A stretch of DNA of 64,000 nucleotides from Tritrichomonas musculus (Eukaryota; Parabasalia; Tritrichomonadida; Tritrichomonadidae). Below the pieces are notes generated by a model. It did not search any database. It had not been told where the DNA came from and was given only the letters and a program-made list of their open reading frames with translations. Shown here piece by piece: positions 47,872 through 57,695 of the stretch (its first letter is position 1; the number at the start of each line of letters is the position of its first letter). The DNA is taken from positions 496,001-560,000 of the forward strand of contig JAPFFF010000019.1 of assembly GCA_039105265.1 (NCBI GenBank), in the 5' to 3' direction. A program made the position numbers and the translations under genes.

Positions 47872-49053
47872 ATGCATACGCATTCTCGAAATTCAGGAGC
47901 AAAACTTCCATCAAGACCAGCAACATCTTCTGCCGTTGCACCAACTCATGTCAATGCGTCTATCATTCATGGCCCTATTTCACCTAAAGAGGCAGTCAAA
48001 AAATATTCACAGCTTTTATCACCTTATGAAAAAGCTGAAATATTAAAATATGACGAAATTTATTATGTTGGTAAAGCTGGGAAGAAAGAAACCCGAGTTG
48101 GATCAGAATACCATTTTGATTTACCAACTCATCACTATAAAGTGACGATTGGCGATCATATTGTATATAGATATGAAATTCGTTCATTACTTGGCCAAGG
48201 AACCTTTGGCCAGGTTCTTCAGTGCTTTGACCACAAAGAAAAAAAACTGGTTGCAGTAAAAATAATGATTAATACTCCAGATGTAACTGAAGCCGGAACA
48301 ATCGAAATTGATCATCTTAAACGCATTATTGGTCAAAACAATTATTGTTTGCAACTTCTTGACTCATTTACATTTCGAAATCATTTATGCGCAGTTTTTG
48401 ATGTTCTTGGTCAAAACCTTTATGATTACACGCAAGCGATGAAAACAAGAAAAATTCCTGAAGATATGATAAAACAAATTGCTAAGCAAGTTCTTATTGC
48501 TTTAGATTATTCACATTCACATGGTGTCGTTCATTGCGATCTTAAGCCTGAAAATATTACATTTGTATCAGGAGTAGATCATAATGTGCGCCTTATTGAT
48601 TTTGGAAGTAGTTGCCTTATTGGTGAACCAATGATATACGACTATATTCAAAGTCGTTACTACAGGGCACCCGAAGTAATTTTGGCTTATTCGTATGGAC
48701 CAGCCATGGATATATGGAGCTACGGTTTGGTGGTCGCTGAACTATACACAGGAAAAACAATTTTCACTGGAGCAGATAATAGAGGACAAATGGCAAAATA
48801 TATTGAATCGTTTGGACTTCCTCCAATAGAAATGAGGACCAAAGGAAAATGCTCAAATGAATTCTTCACACTCACCGGCTATTATAAACAAGAATTTGGG
48901 AAAGAACCAATTAAGCCAGGTTCTGTTCCTATATCCCAACTTACAAAAATCAAGGATCCAAATTTAATTGACTTTTTGAACAAATGCTTTGAATGGGATC
49001 CTAAAAAGAGGATCTCAGCTCGTGAAGCATTGAAACATCCTTGGATCAAATAG
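47872..49053 (+). CDS. DYRK-family dual-specificity protein kinase
   Basis: 393 residues from ATG 47872. The kinase domain fills about residues 100-393: glycine loop LLGQGTFGQV, VAVKIM (Lys130), HCDLKPEN (Asp223), LIDFGSS (Asp243), and IYDYIQSRYYRAPEVIL. The Y-x-Y of the activation loop (Tyr256, Tyr258) and 'YIQSRxYRxPEV' are DYRK marks; such kinases autophosphorylate the second Tyr and then act on Ser/Thr. Just before the kinase is a stretch (LPTHHYKVTIGDHIVYRYEI) that corresponds to the DYRK homology box. The N-terminal 60 residues are basic and Ser/Pro-rich. No PEST or His-repeat tail. Role may be cell-cycle or cytoskeletal control; not determinable here. Confidence 0.93.
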   Translation: MHTHSRNSGAKLPSRPATSSAVAPTHVNASIIHGPISPKEAVKKYSQLLSPYEKAEILKYDEIYYVGKAGKKETRVGSEYHFDLPTHHYKVTIGDHIVYRYEIRSLLGQGTFGQVLQCFDHKEKKLVAVKIMINTPDVTEAGTIEIDHLKRIIGQNNYCLQLLDSFTFRNHLCAVFDVLGQNLYDYTQAMKTRKIPEDMIKQIAKQVLIALDYSHSHGVVHCDLKPENITFVSGVDHNVRLIDFGSSCLIGEPMIYDYIQSRYYRAPEVILAYSYGPAMDIWSYGLVVAELYTGKTIFTGADNRGQMAKYIESFGLPPIEMRTKGKCSNEFFTLTGYYKQEFGKEPIKPGSVPISQLTKIKDPNLIDFLNKCFEWDPKKRISAREALKHPWIK

Positions 49054-49165
49054 CTCAATAGAAATGATTAAATGTTTTCTTTAAAATTATATATAAAGAT
49101 TTTGCTAAAAATTTAATTCATTTTTTTTATCATTCAAAATTTTACATAAAAAATGATAAATAAAT

Positions 49166-49173
49166 AAAAAAAA
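49166..49173 (-). terminator. RNA polymerase III terminator (T8) of tRNA-Ser
   Basis: A run of eight A on the plus strand (T8 on the tRNA strand) begins directly after the discriminator base. Confidence 0.8.
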
Positions 49174-49255
49174 CGACACGAACCAGATTCGAACTGATGC
49201 GGGATAAACCCATGGGGACTCTAATCCCACGCCTTAACCACTCGGCCATCGTGTC
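49174..49255 (-). tRNA. tRNA-Ser (anticodon AGA)
   Basis: Read on the minus strand, GACACGA (5') pairs with TCGTGTC (3') as acceptor stem, with discriminator G at 49174. The D arm is GCCGAGTGGTTAAGGC. The anticodon loop is TTAGAGT with AGA at positions 34-36. A long class II variable arm (GGGTTTATCCC) follows, and the T arm TTCGAAT loop is closed by five pairs. The long variable arm, the anticodon and the GCCGAGTGGTTAAGGC D arm fit serine. The anticodon stem has an A-C mismatch at its last pair (31-39). No intron, and no encoded CCA. Eight A residues just downstream on the plus strand give a T8 Pol III stop. Confidence 0.93.
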
Positions 49256-49273
49256 TTCATATTTTTTTAAAAA

Positions 49274-50739
49274 ATGCTTGAAATAACTTTATTAGAAATA
49301 TTGAATATATTTGAAAAGGATGATTTACCAAAACTTAAAAATAAAATGTTTCAATTTTATAAAGATTCCTTATCGAATCAAAATATAACAATTCTTATAA
49401 CCGAATTATTATCAGAAAAAGATTATGATGAACAAGAATTAAATGATCATTTCCATAAATGCTTTTTTTTCTTATACCATTTAGATAAAAATTCAATGTA
49501 CAATGAAGAAATACCAGTTTATGAAGAAATATCCAAAATATTATCATGGTATGCAGATTTAGATTTTACAGATATTCACCATTTAAACTTATTTTCAATT
49601 TTTTATAATTTTATTTGTTTTGAAGGGCCAGATAATTACGATAAATCAACAGAGATTATTATACGCATTATCATTCTAATGTTTATTAAATGTGGTCAAA
49701 ATTTTGCTGAAGGATTTTCATCTTCTCTTTTATGTAGATTATTTATAGAACATATTAACATGAATGTTCTTAACTTGTTTTCTCTTATAATCGGCACATC
49801 AAATAAAATTAACAAAGATCTAACAGATATTGGACTTATTACTAAATTAATTGATTTAAACACGATTCCAAACGTAGATACTCAAATTTTTCGTAAAACA
49901 AAATTTTTAATTTATTCAAATTATGCTTTAAAATGTGATATGTCTGATTTTGTGGATTGTCAAAAAATTGTTGATGAATGCTATAATGAAATGCAGAATG
50001 AGAATGATGAAGAATGCTATTGTTATCAAATTACCTGCATTTTAAGAGCAGTCAAAAGAAGTATCTCAATCATGAAAAATCTTGTCCAGAAAAAAGTTAT
50101 TAGCTATATAACTCTAATTCTTTCATCTGATAATAAGGAAAGAATTAGACAATGCCTTTTACTTCTTGAGATATTAACTTCAAATGCAAATGAAATAGAT
50201 GAACAATTATCCTCTGAATTATCTTTATCTCATTTACTACAACAATTATTGAATTTTGATGAAAATGGATTAAAAGCGATCAATTGTGTTATTAATCTTA
50301 TGAATTATGACATTTTTTCTATTGAGCAATACATTAGTAATCAATTTCCACAAATTTTAAATAATATTTTTGTAAATGGTCCTTATGAAATGAAGGAAGC
50401 AGCAATCGAATGCATTAACAATATGATATATTTATTATCCTTTAAAAGAAATGATAAATATCGCTTTTCATCAGTTTTTTCTGATGAAATTATTAGTAAT
50501 ATTATTTTATCAATTACTGATTTTTCCTTTGATGAAAACATTATTAAAAAGGAAGATTTTATTAATGAATGCTTAATAATCCTCAAAACTGCATTGACTG
50601 AAGACAAGTTTTATAATATAGATGAAGTATGCTCTTTTCTTGACAATCTTTATCATGAGGTTAACAATGAACAAATTGCTTTAAAATGCAAAGATATTTT
50701 GATGTCTATTGAAGAGAAAATTAATAAAGCAAGAAATGA

Positions 50740-50743
<4 letters not shown>
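49274..50743 (+). CDS. Helical ARM/HEAT-like protein, unknown
   Basis: 489 residues from ATG 49274, only 18 bases after the 5' end of the opposite-strand tRNA gene. The whole chain is alpha-helical with repeated hydrophobic helix pairs (ITLILSSDNKERIRQCLLLL, LLNFDENGLKAINCVINLMN, MKEAAIECINNMIYLL), suggesting an armadillo/HEAT-type solenoid similar to diverged importin-alpha or other trichomonad ARM proteins. There is no IBB domain or basic N-terminus, so a classical importin-alpha is unlikely. No catalytic motif. A 29-base T tract starts directly after the stop codon. Confidence 0.7.

Positions 50744-50772
<29 letters not shown>
50744..50772. repeat. 29-base poly-T tract directly after a stop codon
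   Basis: T29 starts at the base following the TGA of the ARM-like gene. Confidence 0.9.
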
Positions 50773-50774
<2 letters not shown>

Positions 50775-51220
50775 ATGCTTTTACCATCATCATATACTTT
50801 TTGTGCGAATACTTTCAATTCAGTTCTCTGTTGACAGAGATTTTTTTTTATTTTAAATGAAGAAAATATTCGGCATGATTCATATAATCATTTCCAAAGG
50901 CCAAATATTTATAATTATTCTACTATGCTTTATTACAACGAAATACACTATCAATAATAAAATTTACAAATAATGCTGGGATGGAATAAGAATTTAACGA
51001 ATGTTCGTTTTTTTAAACGTCCATTATTTTATATCATATTCGATTTACGAAGAAAAGAAGCAACCAAATTATGGATTTATTTGATTTAGAACATTATAAA
51101 ACAAAATATATATCATAAATGTTAATTATTCTTATATATGTTAAGTTTTATATAAGATATTAATAATTTTTTAAAAAATTTAAAATGAAATAATATTTTA
51201 TATCTATAAAATTCTTAAAA
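50744..51220. other. Intergenic region starting with a 29-base T tract
   Basis: T29 occupies 50744-50772. The remainder is AT-rich with a small hairpin (CTCTGTTGACAGAG, 50,826-50,839). No gene. Confidence 0.5.
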
Positions 51221-53329
51221 ATGGATGAAATTTTTGTACAAAATGATAACATGAGTGACTCCTATACATCTTCTAATGCTTCTGTTGATGAATATCTTGC
51301 CTCAATCAGGAGTAAAAATAATAAAGAAGTATATACCAATTCAAATAATATAAGTTTGCCTGTTTCATTGACTAAAGAAGAAGATGTTTCTCCAATATCT
51401 TCAAATAATACATCAATATCTCAAGAATTTTCAAAAAATAATAATTTTTCATCAAAATCTAATAATTCTATAGATATTATTGAAGTTGACATTAATCAAA
51501 CAAATGAAAAAAATGAAGAACCAAATGAATATTACGAAAAAGAAAATTTAACAAGTAAAAATGACCAGGTTTTAGATATTGATGTCAAAATAGAAATAGA
51601 CGATAATCAAAATGATCATAAAGACAAAATAACAGAAAAAAATGAAAATATTAATCCAAATAAAAAAAAGAAAAAGAAAAAAAATGTTGAAAAGAATCCA
51701 CTGATACCAAGTAATCAACAAAAAAAGAAAAGAAAAAAAAGAAAGCACTCACTATTTGATCCAGAAAAATACCAGAACAAACCTTCACGTTTGACAGAAC
51801 AGCAAGAAAAATGGATGTCTCCCCCAATTAAGAAACCAAAAAAAGAAATAGATGAAATGGTTGACCGACTCTCAAAGCCTTCTCCGCGATTTGATCTCAA
51901 AATCCCAGAAAATCTAATGCAGAAAAAGCCTACTTCTGATCCACAAATTTTTAACCGTCTTTATGAAATGTCAACTGAGAAAGAAAAAAAGAACGAAGAA
52001 AGAAGAATTCAACAAGAAAAAGAACAAAATGAATATTTTTTGAATTTATCACCAAAAAGTAATGCAAAATCTCTTTTACTTGCAGAAAAAATGCTAATTA
52101 GATTTGTGGAACGATGTTTTAATCTATTTCCCAAAGATTCAACGATTGCTTCAATTCAGGAATCTAGTAATAACACAATGTTAGACGCAAGCATACCTCA
52201 AAACGAAGTTGATGTAGATCAAAAAGAAAGCAAAGGACAAGACCAAGAAGAAAATCAGAACAACGACAATATATTATCTGATTTGGATGAAAATAATTAT
52301 TATTTTAAAAGCCAACTTTCGCAAGAAGAACTTGACGAATTACTTATTAATCTTGGCTTAAGATCACGTAGAGAAAATATGCCTAAATTTAACAAAATTC
52401 TTTTTGAAAAGATGAATGATTGGGTTTTAAAGGAGAAACAAGATGGAAGTAGAATTTATGATGCTATTAAGATACATAGAGAAATGATACATGTAATTAA
52501 AGAAGGTGAATTTTCATTTTCTTCATTTGATCGATTTGCAAGACAGAGAATTATTATTGCTTTGGCTAACTCAAAGCAATTTAGTTCATTATCTAAAACA
52601 TCAATTTACAGTAGTACCAATGAATCTTTACTAAAGCCAAGTAATGAGTCATTAAATAATAATGATAATGAAGAAAGTACTTCTTTCCAAAGCCAAAAAA
52701 AGTGCCAATATAAATCATTGATCCGTCTATCTCAATCAAAGAGAAAAAATTGCGAATCTCCGATAAAAGACAACAAAAAAGAACAATCCAATAGTTTAAG
52801 TATTCGTCCGAGGCCAAAATTTGTGATGAATCCTTATTCAGAAGAACTTGAACCAGCTTCAGTTTCTGCCAAAACAGAAAAAATATTTCAAAAATCAGAA
52901 GTAGCAAATATTCCCTTTGTTGAAAGAGATCAATTTTTTACTCAAAAGAGAAGGAAAATGATAGAGCAAATGAGTAAAGAATCAAACAAATCTCAATTAA
53001 TGAAATTTGAACATAAACCTAAATTTTCGCAAGAAGTCAGAAACGAACTTAATGAATATAAAGAGAGGAAGGAGCAAATAAAAAATCGTCGAAGTGATGA
53101 TGAACCGACATATCATCCTAAAATCATGAACTATGAAAAATACAAAAAAACGATTCATAGAGAAATGACAGAAAAGAAAGTTAGACCTGAAGGATGGGAC
53201 AATGATATAGCAAGACATCGAGTTGCTTACCAAAGATACTTACAAGAAAAATTAGCTAAAGAAAAAGATAAGGAGCCAGATTTCGATATGATGAACGAAT
53301 TAGATATTGTTAGTAAATATAAATTATGA
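51221..53329 (+). CDS. Charged conserved hypothetical protein, probably cytoskeletal
   Basis: 702 residues from ATG 51221. The first 150 residues are Asn/Ser/Glu-rich. A strongly basic patch follows (NPNKKKKKKKN at about 145, KKKRKKRKHSLF at about 170), possibly a nuclear or microtubule-binding signal. DPQIFNRLYEMSTEKEKK resembles the 'FxRLYxxAxxRxxK' box and EPTYHPKIMNYEKYKK the 'FxPxI' box, both common in protist coiled-coil proteins of basal bodies and flagella. The C-terminus is helical and charged (KKVRPEGWDNDIARHRVAYQ). No enzyme motif. Ends converge with the gene at 53456. Confidence 0.7.
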   Translation: MDEIFVQNDNMSDSYTSSNASVDEYLASIRSKNNKEVYTNSNNISLPVSLTKEEDVSPISSNNTSISQEFSKNNNFSSKSNNSIDIIEVDINQTNEKNEEPNEYYEKENLTSKNDQVLDIDVKIEIDDNQNDHKDKITEKNENINPNKKKKKKKNVEKNPLIPSNQQKKKRKKRKHSLFDPEKYQNKPSRLTEQQEKWMSPPIKKPKKEIDEMVDRLSKPSPRFDLKIPENLMQKKPTSDPQIFNRLYEMSTEKEKKNEERRIQQEKEQNEYFLNLSPKSNAKSLLLAEKMLIRFVERCFNLFPKDSTIASIQESSNNTMLDASIPQNEVDVDQKESKGQDQEENQNNDNILSDLDENNYYFKSQLSQEELDELLINLGLRSRRENMPKFNKILFEKMNDWVLKEKQDGSRIYDAIKIHREMIHVIKEGEFSFSSFDRFARQRIIIALANSKQFSSLSKTSIYSSTNESLLKPSNESLNNNDNEESTSFQSQKKCQYKSLIRLSQSKRKNCESPIKDNKKEQSNSLSIRPRPKFVMNPYSEELEPASVSAKTEKIFQKSEVANIPFVERDQFFTQKRRKMIEQMSKESNKSQLMKFEHKPKFSQEVRNELNEYKERKEQIKNRRSDDEPTYHPKIMNYEKYKKTIHREMTEKKVRPEGWDNDIARHRVAYQRYLQEKLAKEKDKEPDFDMMNELDIVSKYKL

Positions 53330-53364
53330 AATAATTCTTTATAAATTTTTTATCATTGAAATGG

Positions 53365-53393
<29 letters not shown>
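53365..53393. repeat. 29-base poly-A tract between convergent genes
   Basis: A29 lies between the ends of the genes at 51221-53329 (plus) and 53456-55807 (minus). Read from the minus gene it is a T tract 63 bases after its stop. Confidence 0.9.
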
Positions 53394-53397
<4 letters not shown>

Positions 53398-53455
53398 CTT
53401 TATACATCATATAAAAAAAGCAATTTCATATATATTACTGCTTCAAATAATTTAT

Positions 53456-55807
53456 TTATTCTGAATGAACACAATTTGTACGAATATTTCGAATAGCTAC
53501 TGCCGCTGCCATCTGAAGATCAGGATCACGATTATGAACCATTTTCAAAAGATATTTGACAACTCCCGCATGCCTCAGCTTATTACTATTCTCATTATCC
53601 TCGCTTAATGCTTTTAGAGCTTTTGCTGTCGAAGCATGAACTTCTGTATTGTTTGAAGGTGGTCTTAAATAAGAAACAAGTGGATCAACAGCACCTTCTT
53701 CACCAAATCTTCTTCTGTTATTTGCCCAATCAGCTGACACGCCAATTGCATCTGCTAAAGGTTTTCTAACGCTGTCAAGTTTTGATGATAAAAGTCTACT
53801 GAGAAGTTCAACAAGACCTAAATCTGTCATAACAGCAAGATTTTCTTTATCTCGTGCTACTTCTGTTATTGCCATACAAGCAGAAGCTTGTACTTCAGGA
53901 TCATTTGATCGTAAAAGGTCGACAAGAAGATCAAGACCATCAACAAAAGTTCTGACTATTGTTGGAGAATTATCACTCATCAAGAAAGGAACAAGCGCTT
54001 TTGTTGCAGCAGCTTGAACTCCAGTATATGGTGATTTCATTAAACTCCATAAAATTCGAATTCCATTAAGATCTGTTAATTTTGTTAAATTTGATTTTTC
54101 TGTACAACAACTACCAATTGCTTTTGCAGAAAACACGACAAATTCAGGATCAGTTGAATGAAGGTATTCGATTAAATCAGGAATTATATTTAATTTAATT
54201 GTCATCTGTGCGCATCTTGGGCTTAATGTTAAAACTCCAAGAGCTCTTAGAACACCTTTCATAATTTCTGGATTTTCATGCTTCCATAAAGCAGATATTT
54301 TCTCCAAAATTCTTCCTTCAACAATTTCATTTCTAATCTTAACATTTTGGGCAACAACTGAAATTGATTCAAGGCCAGCAATAACAATATTTTCATCAGT
54401 ATGGCTTAAAGTTGCTATTAATCGTTGAGGACCCATACATTTATCAGATGAAAAAGTTTTTTGTTGTTCATCTCCAATTTCAAAAATTGTAAATGCTTTT
54501 GCTGACCAGCAAACAAGTTCTGTATTTTCTGAAACAAGTCCTTGACAAAAGAAAGTAAGAAGTTCTCTTGACATTTTTCTCGTACTTTCATCATATACAG
54601 CGATTGAATAAAGTAATCTTGTAATATTTAAAACTAATTGGACATCAGTTAACTTTTCAGGTGGTAATTGAATATATCGAAGAAGTTCTTGATCCAAGTG
54701 TTTTTTCATAAGCATTTGAGTGGCTGCTTCACTTCTGTTTAATTTCCATAAAACATAGCAAACTTGTGCAGCAAGGTCGCTCTTTTTAATTTGGTAAATT
54801 AGTGGTTCGACTCCATCATTTTTGAGCATTAATTCTCTGAATAATGTATTTTGACAGCAGTTAGCGATAGTTGTAAAAAGACCTTCCATTAAAGGCCTTT
54901 CTTCTTTTTTCAAGATTTCGAGAAGATCTTTAACTACTTCATTTTTTGCAATGTGTCTTCGGATGTTTGGTGATAATGTAATTTGTGACAATATTTGAAT
55001 AACATCTTCAGCTTGACGACTTTGATGAGATTCAACTGAATGCTGTGCTTGCTTTATTGTCAAAACATTTAAAATTGATGGAAGTGATCCAGCAGCTAAA
55101 ATTGCTCGTTGCCCTATAGTCTCTTTCAAATTTGGATTACTAGCAATTTCGTGAAGAATTGTGTTTGTTGGATCTGTTGCTGTTTTAACATAATCGCACA
55201 TTTTTCGATATATTGTCCAATATTCTTGGTCATTTGGCGGTGTCTTTGGATAAGGAATGATAGGTTCATCATCTTCAACTTCATTTGTTTTATCATCTTC
55301 AACTTCATTAGTAGGAGGTGTTAATATTAAAACTGGTTGAGGAAGGGATATAAGGTCATTTTTAAGAATTTCACGATCAATTTCTGAATCTTCGTTAACT
55401 CCACTTTGCAATGCTTGATCGGCATTACTTTTAAAATGTTCTGAAAAATTACGAAGAACATCTGTAAGAGAACTTTTTTCTTCACCGGTTTTTTCATAAT
55501 CGAGTTCTTCAGTTCCATCGTTTTGAACAACATATCCCTTAATTGGATAACATTTTCCATCTTGATTACATAAAATTACAACAATTCCTTCATCATGCGT
55601 AGAAGCGATGACATATCCAAGATCACCTTGCGCTTCTCTCCATGGAGGAGCACGTGACCCTGAAGGTTGCTTAAATTGCGTTTCCCATTTAATCCAACGG
55701 AGAGGATAATTATCTGGATTAACACCTGAAATTTTGCGAAGATCTTCTAGCTCTGTTTCGAATTTATGCATGATTGCTTTAATACCATTTTCTTCATCTT
55801 CTTCCAT
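53456..55807 (-). CDS. ODAD2/ARMC4-like armadillo protein (outer dynein arm docking)
   Basis: 783 residues from the ATG at 55807; an upstream TTG start is ignored. Most of the protein (about residues 215-783) is armadillo repeats. The last three repeats read VARDKENLAVMTDLGLVELL, then ADWANNRRRFGEEGAVDPLV and LRHAGVVKYLLKMVHNRDPD. They closely follow the end of human ODAD2/ARMC4, which docks outer dynein arms on ciliary doublets; this is from memory of the family. The N-terminal 110 residues are different: a compact, Trp-rich module (YPLRWIKWETQF, APPWREAQGDLGYVIASTHD) followed by an acidic linker with doubled TNEVEDD. I do not recognise that module. Flagellar role is inferred. Confidence 0.75.
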   Translation of the reverse strand: MEEDEENGIKAIMHKFETELEDLRKISGVNPDNYPLRWIKWETQFKQPSGSRAPPWREAQGDLGYVIASTHDEGIVVILCNQDGKCYPIKGYVVQNDGTEELDYEKTGEEKSSLTDVLRNFSEHFKSNADQALQSGVNEDSEIDREILKNDLISLPQPVLILTPPTNEVEDDKTNEVEDDEPIIPYPKTPPNDQEYWTIYRKMCDYVKTATDPTNTILHEIASNPNLKETIGQRAILAAGSLPSILNVLTIKQAQHSVESHQSRQAEDVIQILSQITLSPNIRRHIAKNEVVKDLLEILKKEERPLMEGLFTTIANCCQNTLFRELMLKNDGVEPLIYQIKKSDLAAQVCYVLWKLNRSEAATQMLMKKHLDQELLRYIQLPPEKLTDVQLVLNITRLLYSIAVYDESTRKMSRELLTFFCQGLVSENTELVCWSAKAFTIFEIGDEQQKTFSSDKCMGPQRLIATLSHTDENIVIAGLESISVVAQNVKIRNEIVEGRILEKISALWKHENPEIMKGVLRALGVLTLSPRCAQMTIKLNIIPDLIEYLHSTDPEFVVFSAKAIGSCCTEKSNLTKLTDLNGIRILWSLMKSPYTGVQAAATKALVPFLMSDNSPTIVRTFVDGLDLLVDLLRSNDPEVQASACMAITEVARDKENLAVMTDLGLVELLSRLLSSKLDSVRKPLADAIGVSADWANNRRRFGEEGAVDPLVSYLRPPSNNTEVHASTAKALKALSEDNENSNKLRHAGVVKYLLKMVHNRDPDLQMAAAVAIRNIRTNCVHSE

Positions 55808-56447
55808 TTTAACAAAATGAGCGTTTATAATTACAAATTTCAAAGAAAATTTTCGTTATTTTAAATTCAATGTTTAGAAACATTTAAATACTGAAAATTA
55901 CAAAAAAATTACAACTAGTTCATTAAAAGCGTTATTATTAGCTTTCAATCTGGAATGGCTTGTTTCAACTGAGCATTTACCTTATATATGATTTAAATTT
56001 CACCTTATTTTTACTTTTTTCAATTTATTAACATTATTATAAAATAACAGTTAATTATCTTTGTGTCTATAAGTAAAACTATGATTAAGATGAAAACTGA
56101 AAAAAATTGTACCAGAAAAAAGAAGAATATTGATCATTTTATGAAGCAATAATGGATGTACACTTAATTACGCCTTTATTTAATAACTTTTTTAATTCTA
56201 ACGTTTCCATAAATATCTTTTGACAAATCTTATTTTTTCCTTCTTCTTCTAAAAATCGATCTTATCATTCAATGCGTCAAATTAAATAGTAATCATTTTT
56301 TCTACATTTGCATTTTGATACAGTTCAAATTATAATTATATTTAATTTAACATACTAATTAATTTGGCAATCTAAATCGTGTCTTATAAAGTTTTCACAA
56401 TAATTCTGATTATTCCAATGAATATTTGATTGAGATCCTTTATCATT
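55808..56447. other. Intergenic region
   Basis: AT-rich; no gene or structured element seen. Confidence 0.5.
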
Positions 56448-56906
56448 TTATTTGAGTCCAGAATTTGCTTTTGATCTTACAATAGACCAAAATTTATCGG
56501 GGCTTTCCCAAAAATTTTTTGCAGCATCAATGTTGATTGCGTAAGTAAATGGTATTTTCAGCAAAAACATATTAACAAATTCATCTAAAAATAATTCCAT
56601 ATCCATTCGAGATGATAAAGAAAATGTTGAAGGAGGAAAACAAAAAATTCGATATATTGGTTCGATGTATGGATGATATGAAAAATTTGAAAATGCAATT
56701 TTAGGTGGCTCAGAGAGTTTTTCTGGGTCAATTTGAAGATTAAAATAAAAAATGCTTCCCCAAATTGGAGAGTCAACAGTTCCTAATATTATTCCTTTAA
56801 AAGATTCCGGTCCGGATTCCAAATCTGGTTCGATCGCCCAAGGTTTGCCCACAATTGAAGAGCATCTAGTTAAATCTTTTATTACACGCAAAGCATCTTT
56901 ATTCAT
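56448..56906 (-). CDS. UBC-fold (E2-like) protein lacking a catalytic cysteine
   Basis: 152 residues from the ATG at 56906. The layout follows a ubiquitin-conjugating enzyme: start helix (ALRVIKDLTRCS), FKGIILGTVDSPIWGSIFYF (beta strands 1-2 with the 'P...GG.F' turn), LQIDPEKLSEPPKIAFSNFS (the 'YPxxPPxxxF' stretch), then YHPYI (for HPNI). After this an E2 has the active Cys about 8-10 residues on; here IEPIYRIFCFPPSTF has a Cys, but in a context unlike 'G.ICL' and without the HPN Asn. It is thus probably a UEV-type inactive variant (AKTIP/FTS-like), serving as a scaffold. The assignment is by pattern only. Confidence 0.5.
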   Translation of the reverse strand: MNKDALRVIKDLTRCSSIVGKPWAIEPDLESGPESFKGIILGTVDSPIWGSIFYFNLQIDPEKLSEPPKIAFSNFSYHPYIEPIYRIFCFPPSTFSLSSRMDMELFLDEFVNMFLLKIPFTYAINIDAAKNFWESPDKFWSIVRSKANSGLK

Positions 56907-57083
56907 ATGACAACAAAAAGGCCAATTTTTTAACCTAAAAAAAGGATAATTGGATATACCTCGAAAATGATATAACAGTATTCATTACGCTTATTTCGAT
57001 TTTTTTTTTTTTTTTTAAAAAAAAAAAATAAGTATACTGCATTTTCTTTATAAAACTAGGTTAAAATATTAATTCCATAATAT

Positions 57084-57695
57084 CTATAATGTAGAAAAAT
57101 AGCCAAAAAGCTCAATATTAGATAGGCATAATGAATTTCCACCAAGAACATTTACATCTGTTTGCCTAATTCTAATATATCTAAATGAATTGTTATCAGT
57201 AATTTTATTATTTACTGTATTAGTATAATTTGGCATGTTTGATGACACATCGGGTACTTCAGTTTTAAGCAGCTGAGCTTGGCATGAGAAATTCTGTGGT
57301 TTACTAGATTGCAAACAATAATCTTTTCTATGCTCATCAATCAGAAACCACTTGAAATTATCATTTGATCCCTCAATACACCAAGAATGTGGAGCTGCTA
57401 CATTTCGAGATGCTGGACAAACGCGGAGAGTATAACCAAGAATAGCAATACGAATTGTCTTTACATCAAATTTGATCCAAGAATTTGGATTTGGCGATGA
57501 GATCCAAGCCCCAATAAATTTTTTATTTAAAGTGTTACAATAATCCGAATTTGAGTTACCGGATGTTGAAACAACAATCGAATTTTTACCGAATAATTTG
57601 ATAATATCTGAGAAAATGCCTTCGAGAGGCAATTTCTCATCGAATAAATGTTGGAGTTGTTGTTTTGATTTCAAAAAATTAAGTAAATATTTCAT
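57084..57695 (-). CDS. Discoidin (F5/8 type C)-like domain protein
   Basis: 203 residues from the ATG at 57695 (an upstream TTG is ignored). Residues about 45-200 form an F5/8C-like beta-sandwich: NPNSWIKFDVKTIRIAILGY, PHSWCIEGSNDNFKWFLIDE, then SFRYIRIRQTDVNVLGGNSL and CLSNIELFGYF, the usual strand pattern ('SWxIEGSxDxxxWxxID ... YIRIxQ ... LSxxELFG'). Trichomonads have many such domains, often behind a BTB domain; here only about 40 residues precede it, so the BTB is absent. It probably binds a ligand or protein partner in the cytosol, as no signal peptide is seen. The gene starts divergently from the poly-Q gene at 57944. Confidence 0.8.
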   Translation of the reverse strand: MKYLLNFLKSKQQLQHLFDEKLPLEGIFSDIIKLFGKNSIVVSTSGNSNSDYCNTLNKKFIGAWISSPNPNSWIKFDVKTIRIAILGYTLRVCPASRNVAAPHSWCIEGSNDNFKWFLIDEHRKDYCLQSSKPQNFSCQAQLLKTEVPDVSSNMPNYTNTVNNKITDNNSFRYIRIRQTDVNVLGGNSLCLSNIELFGYFSTL

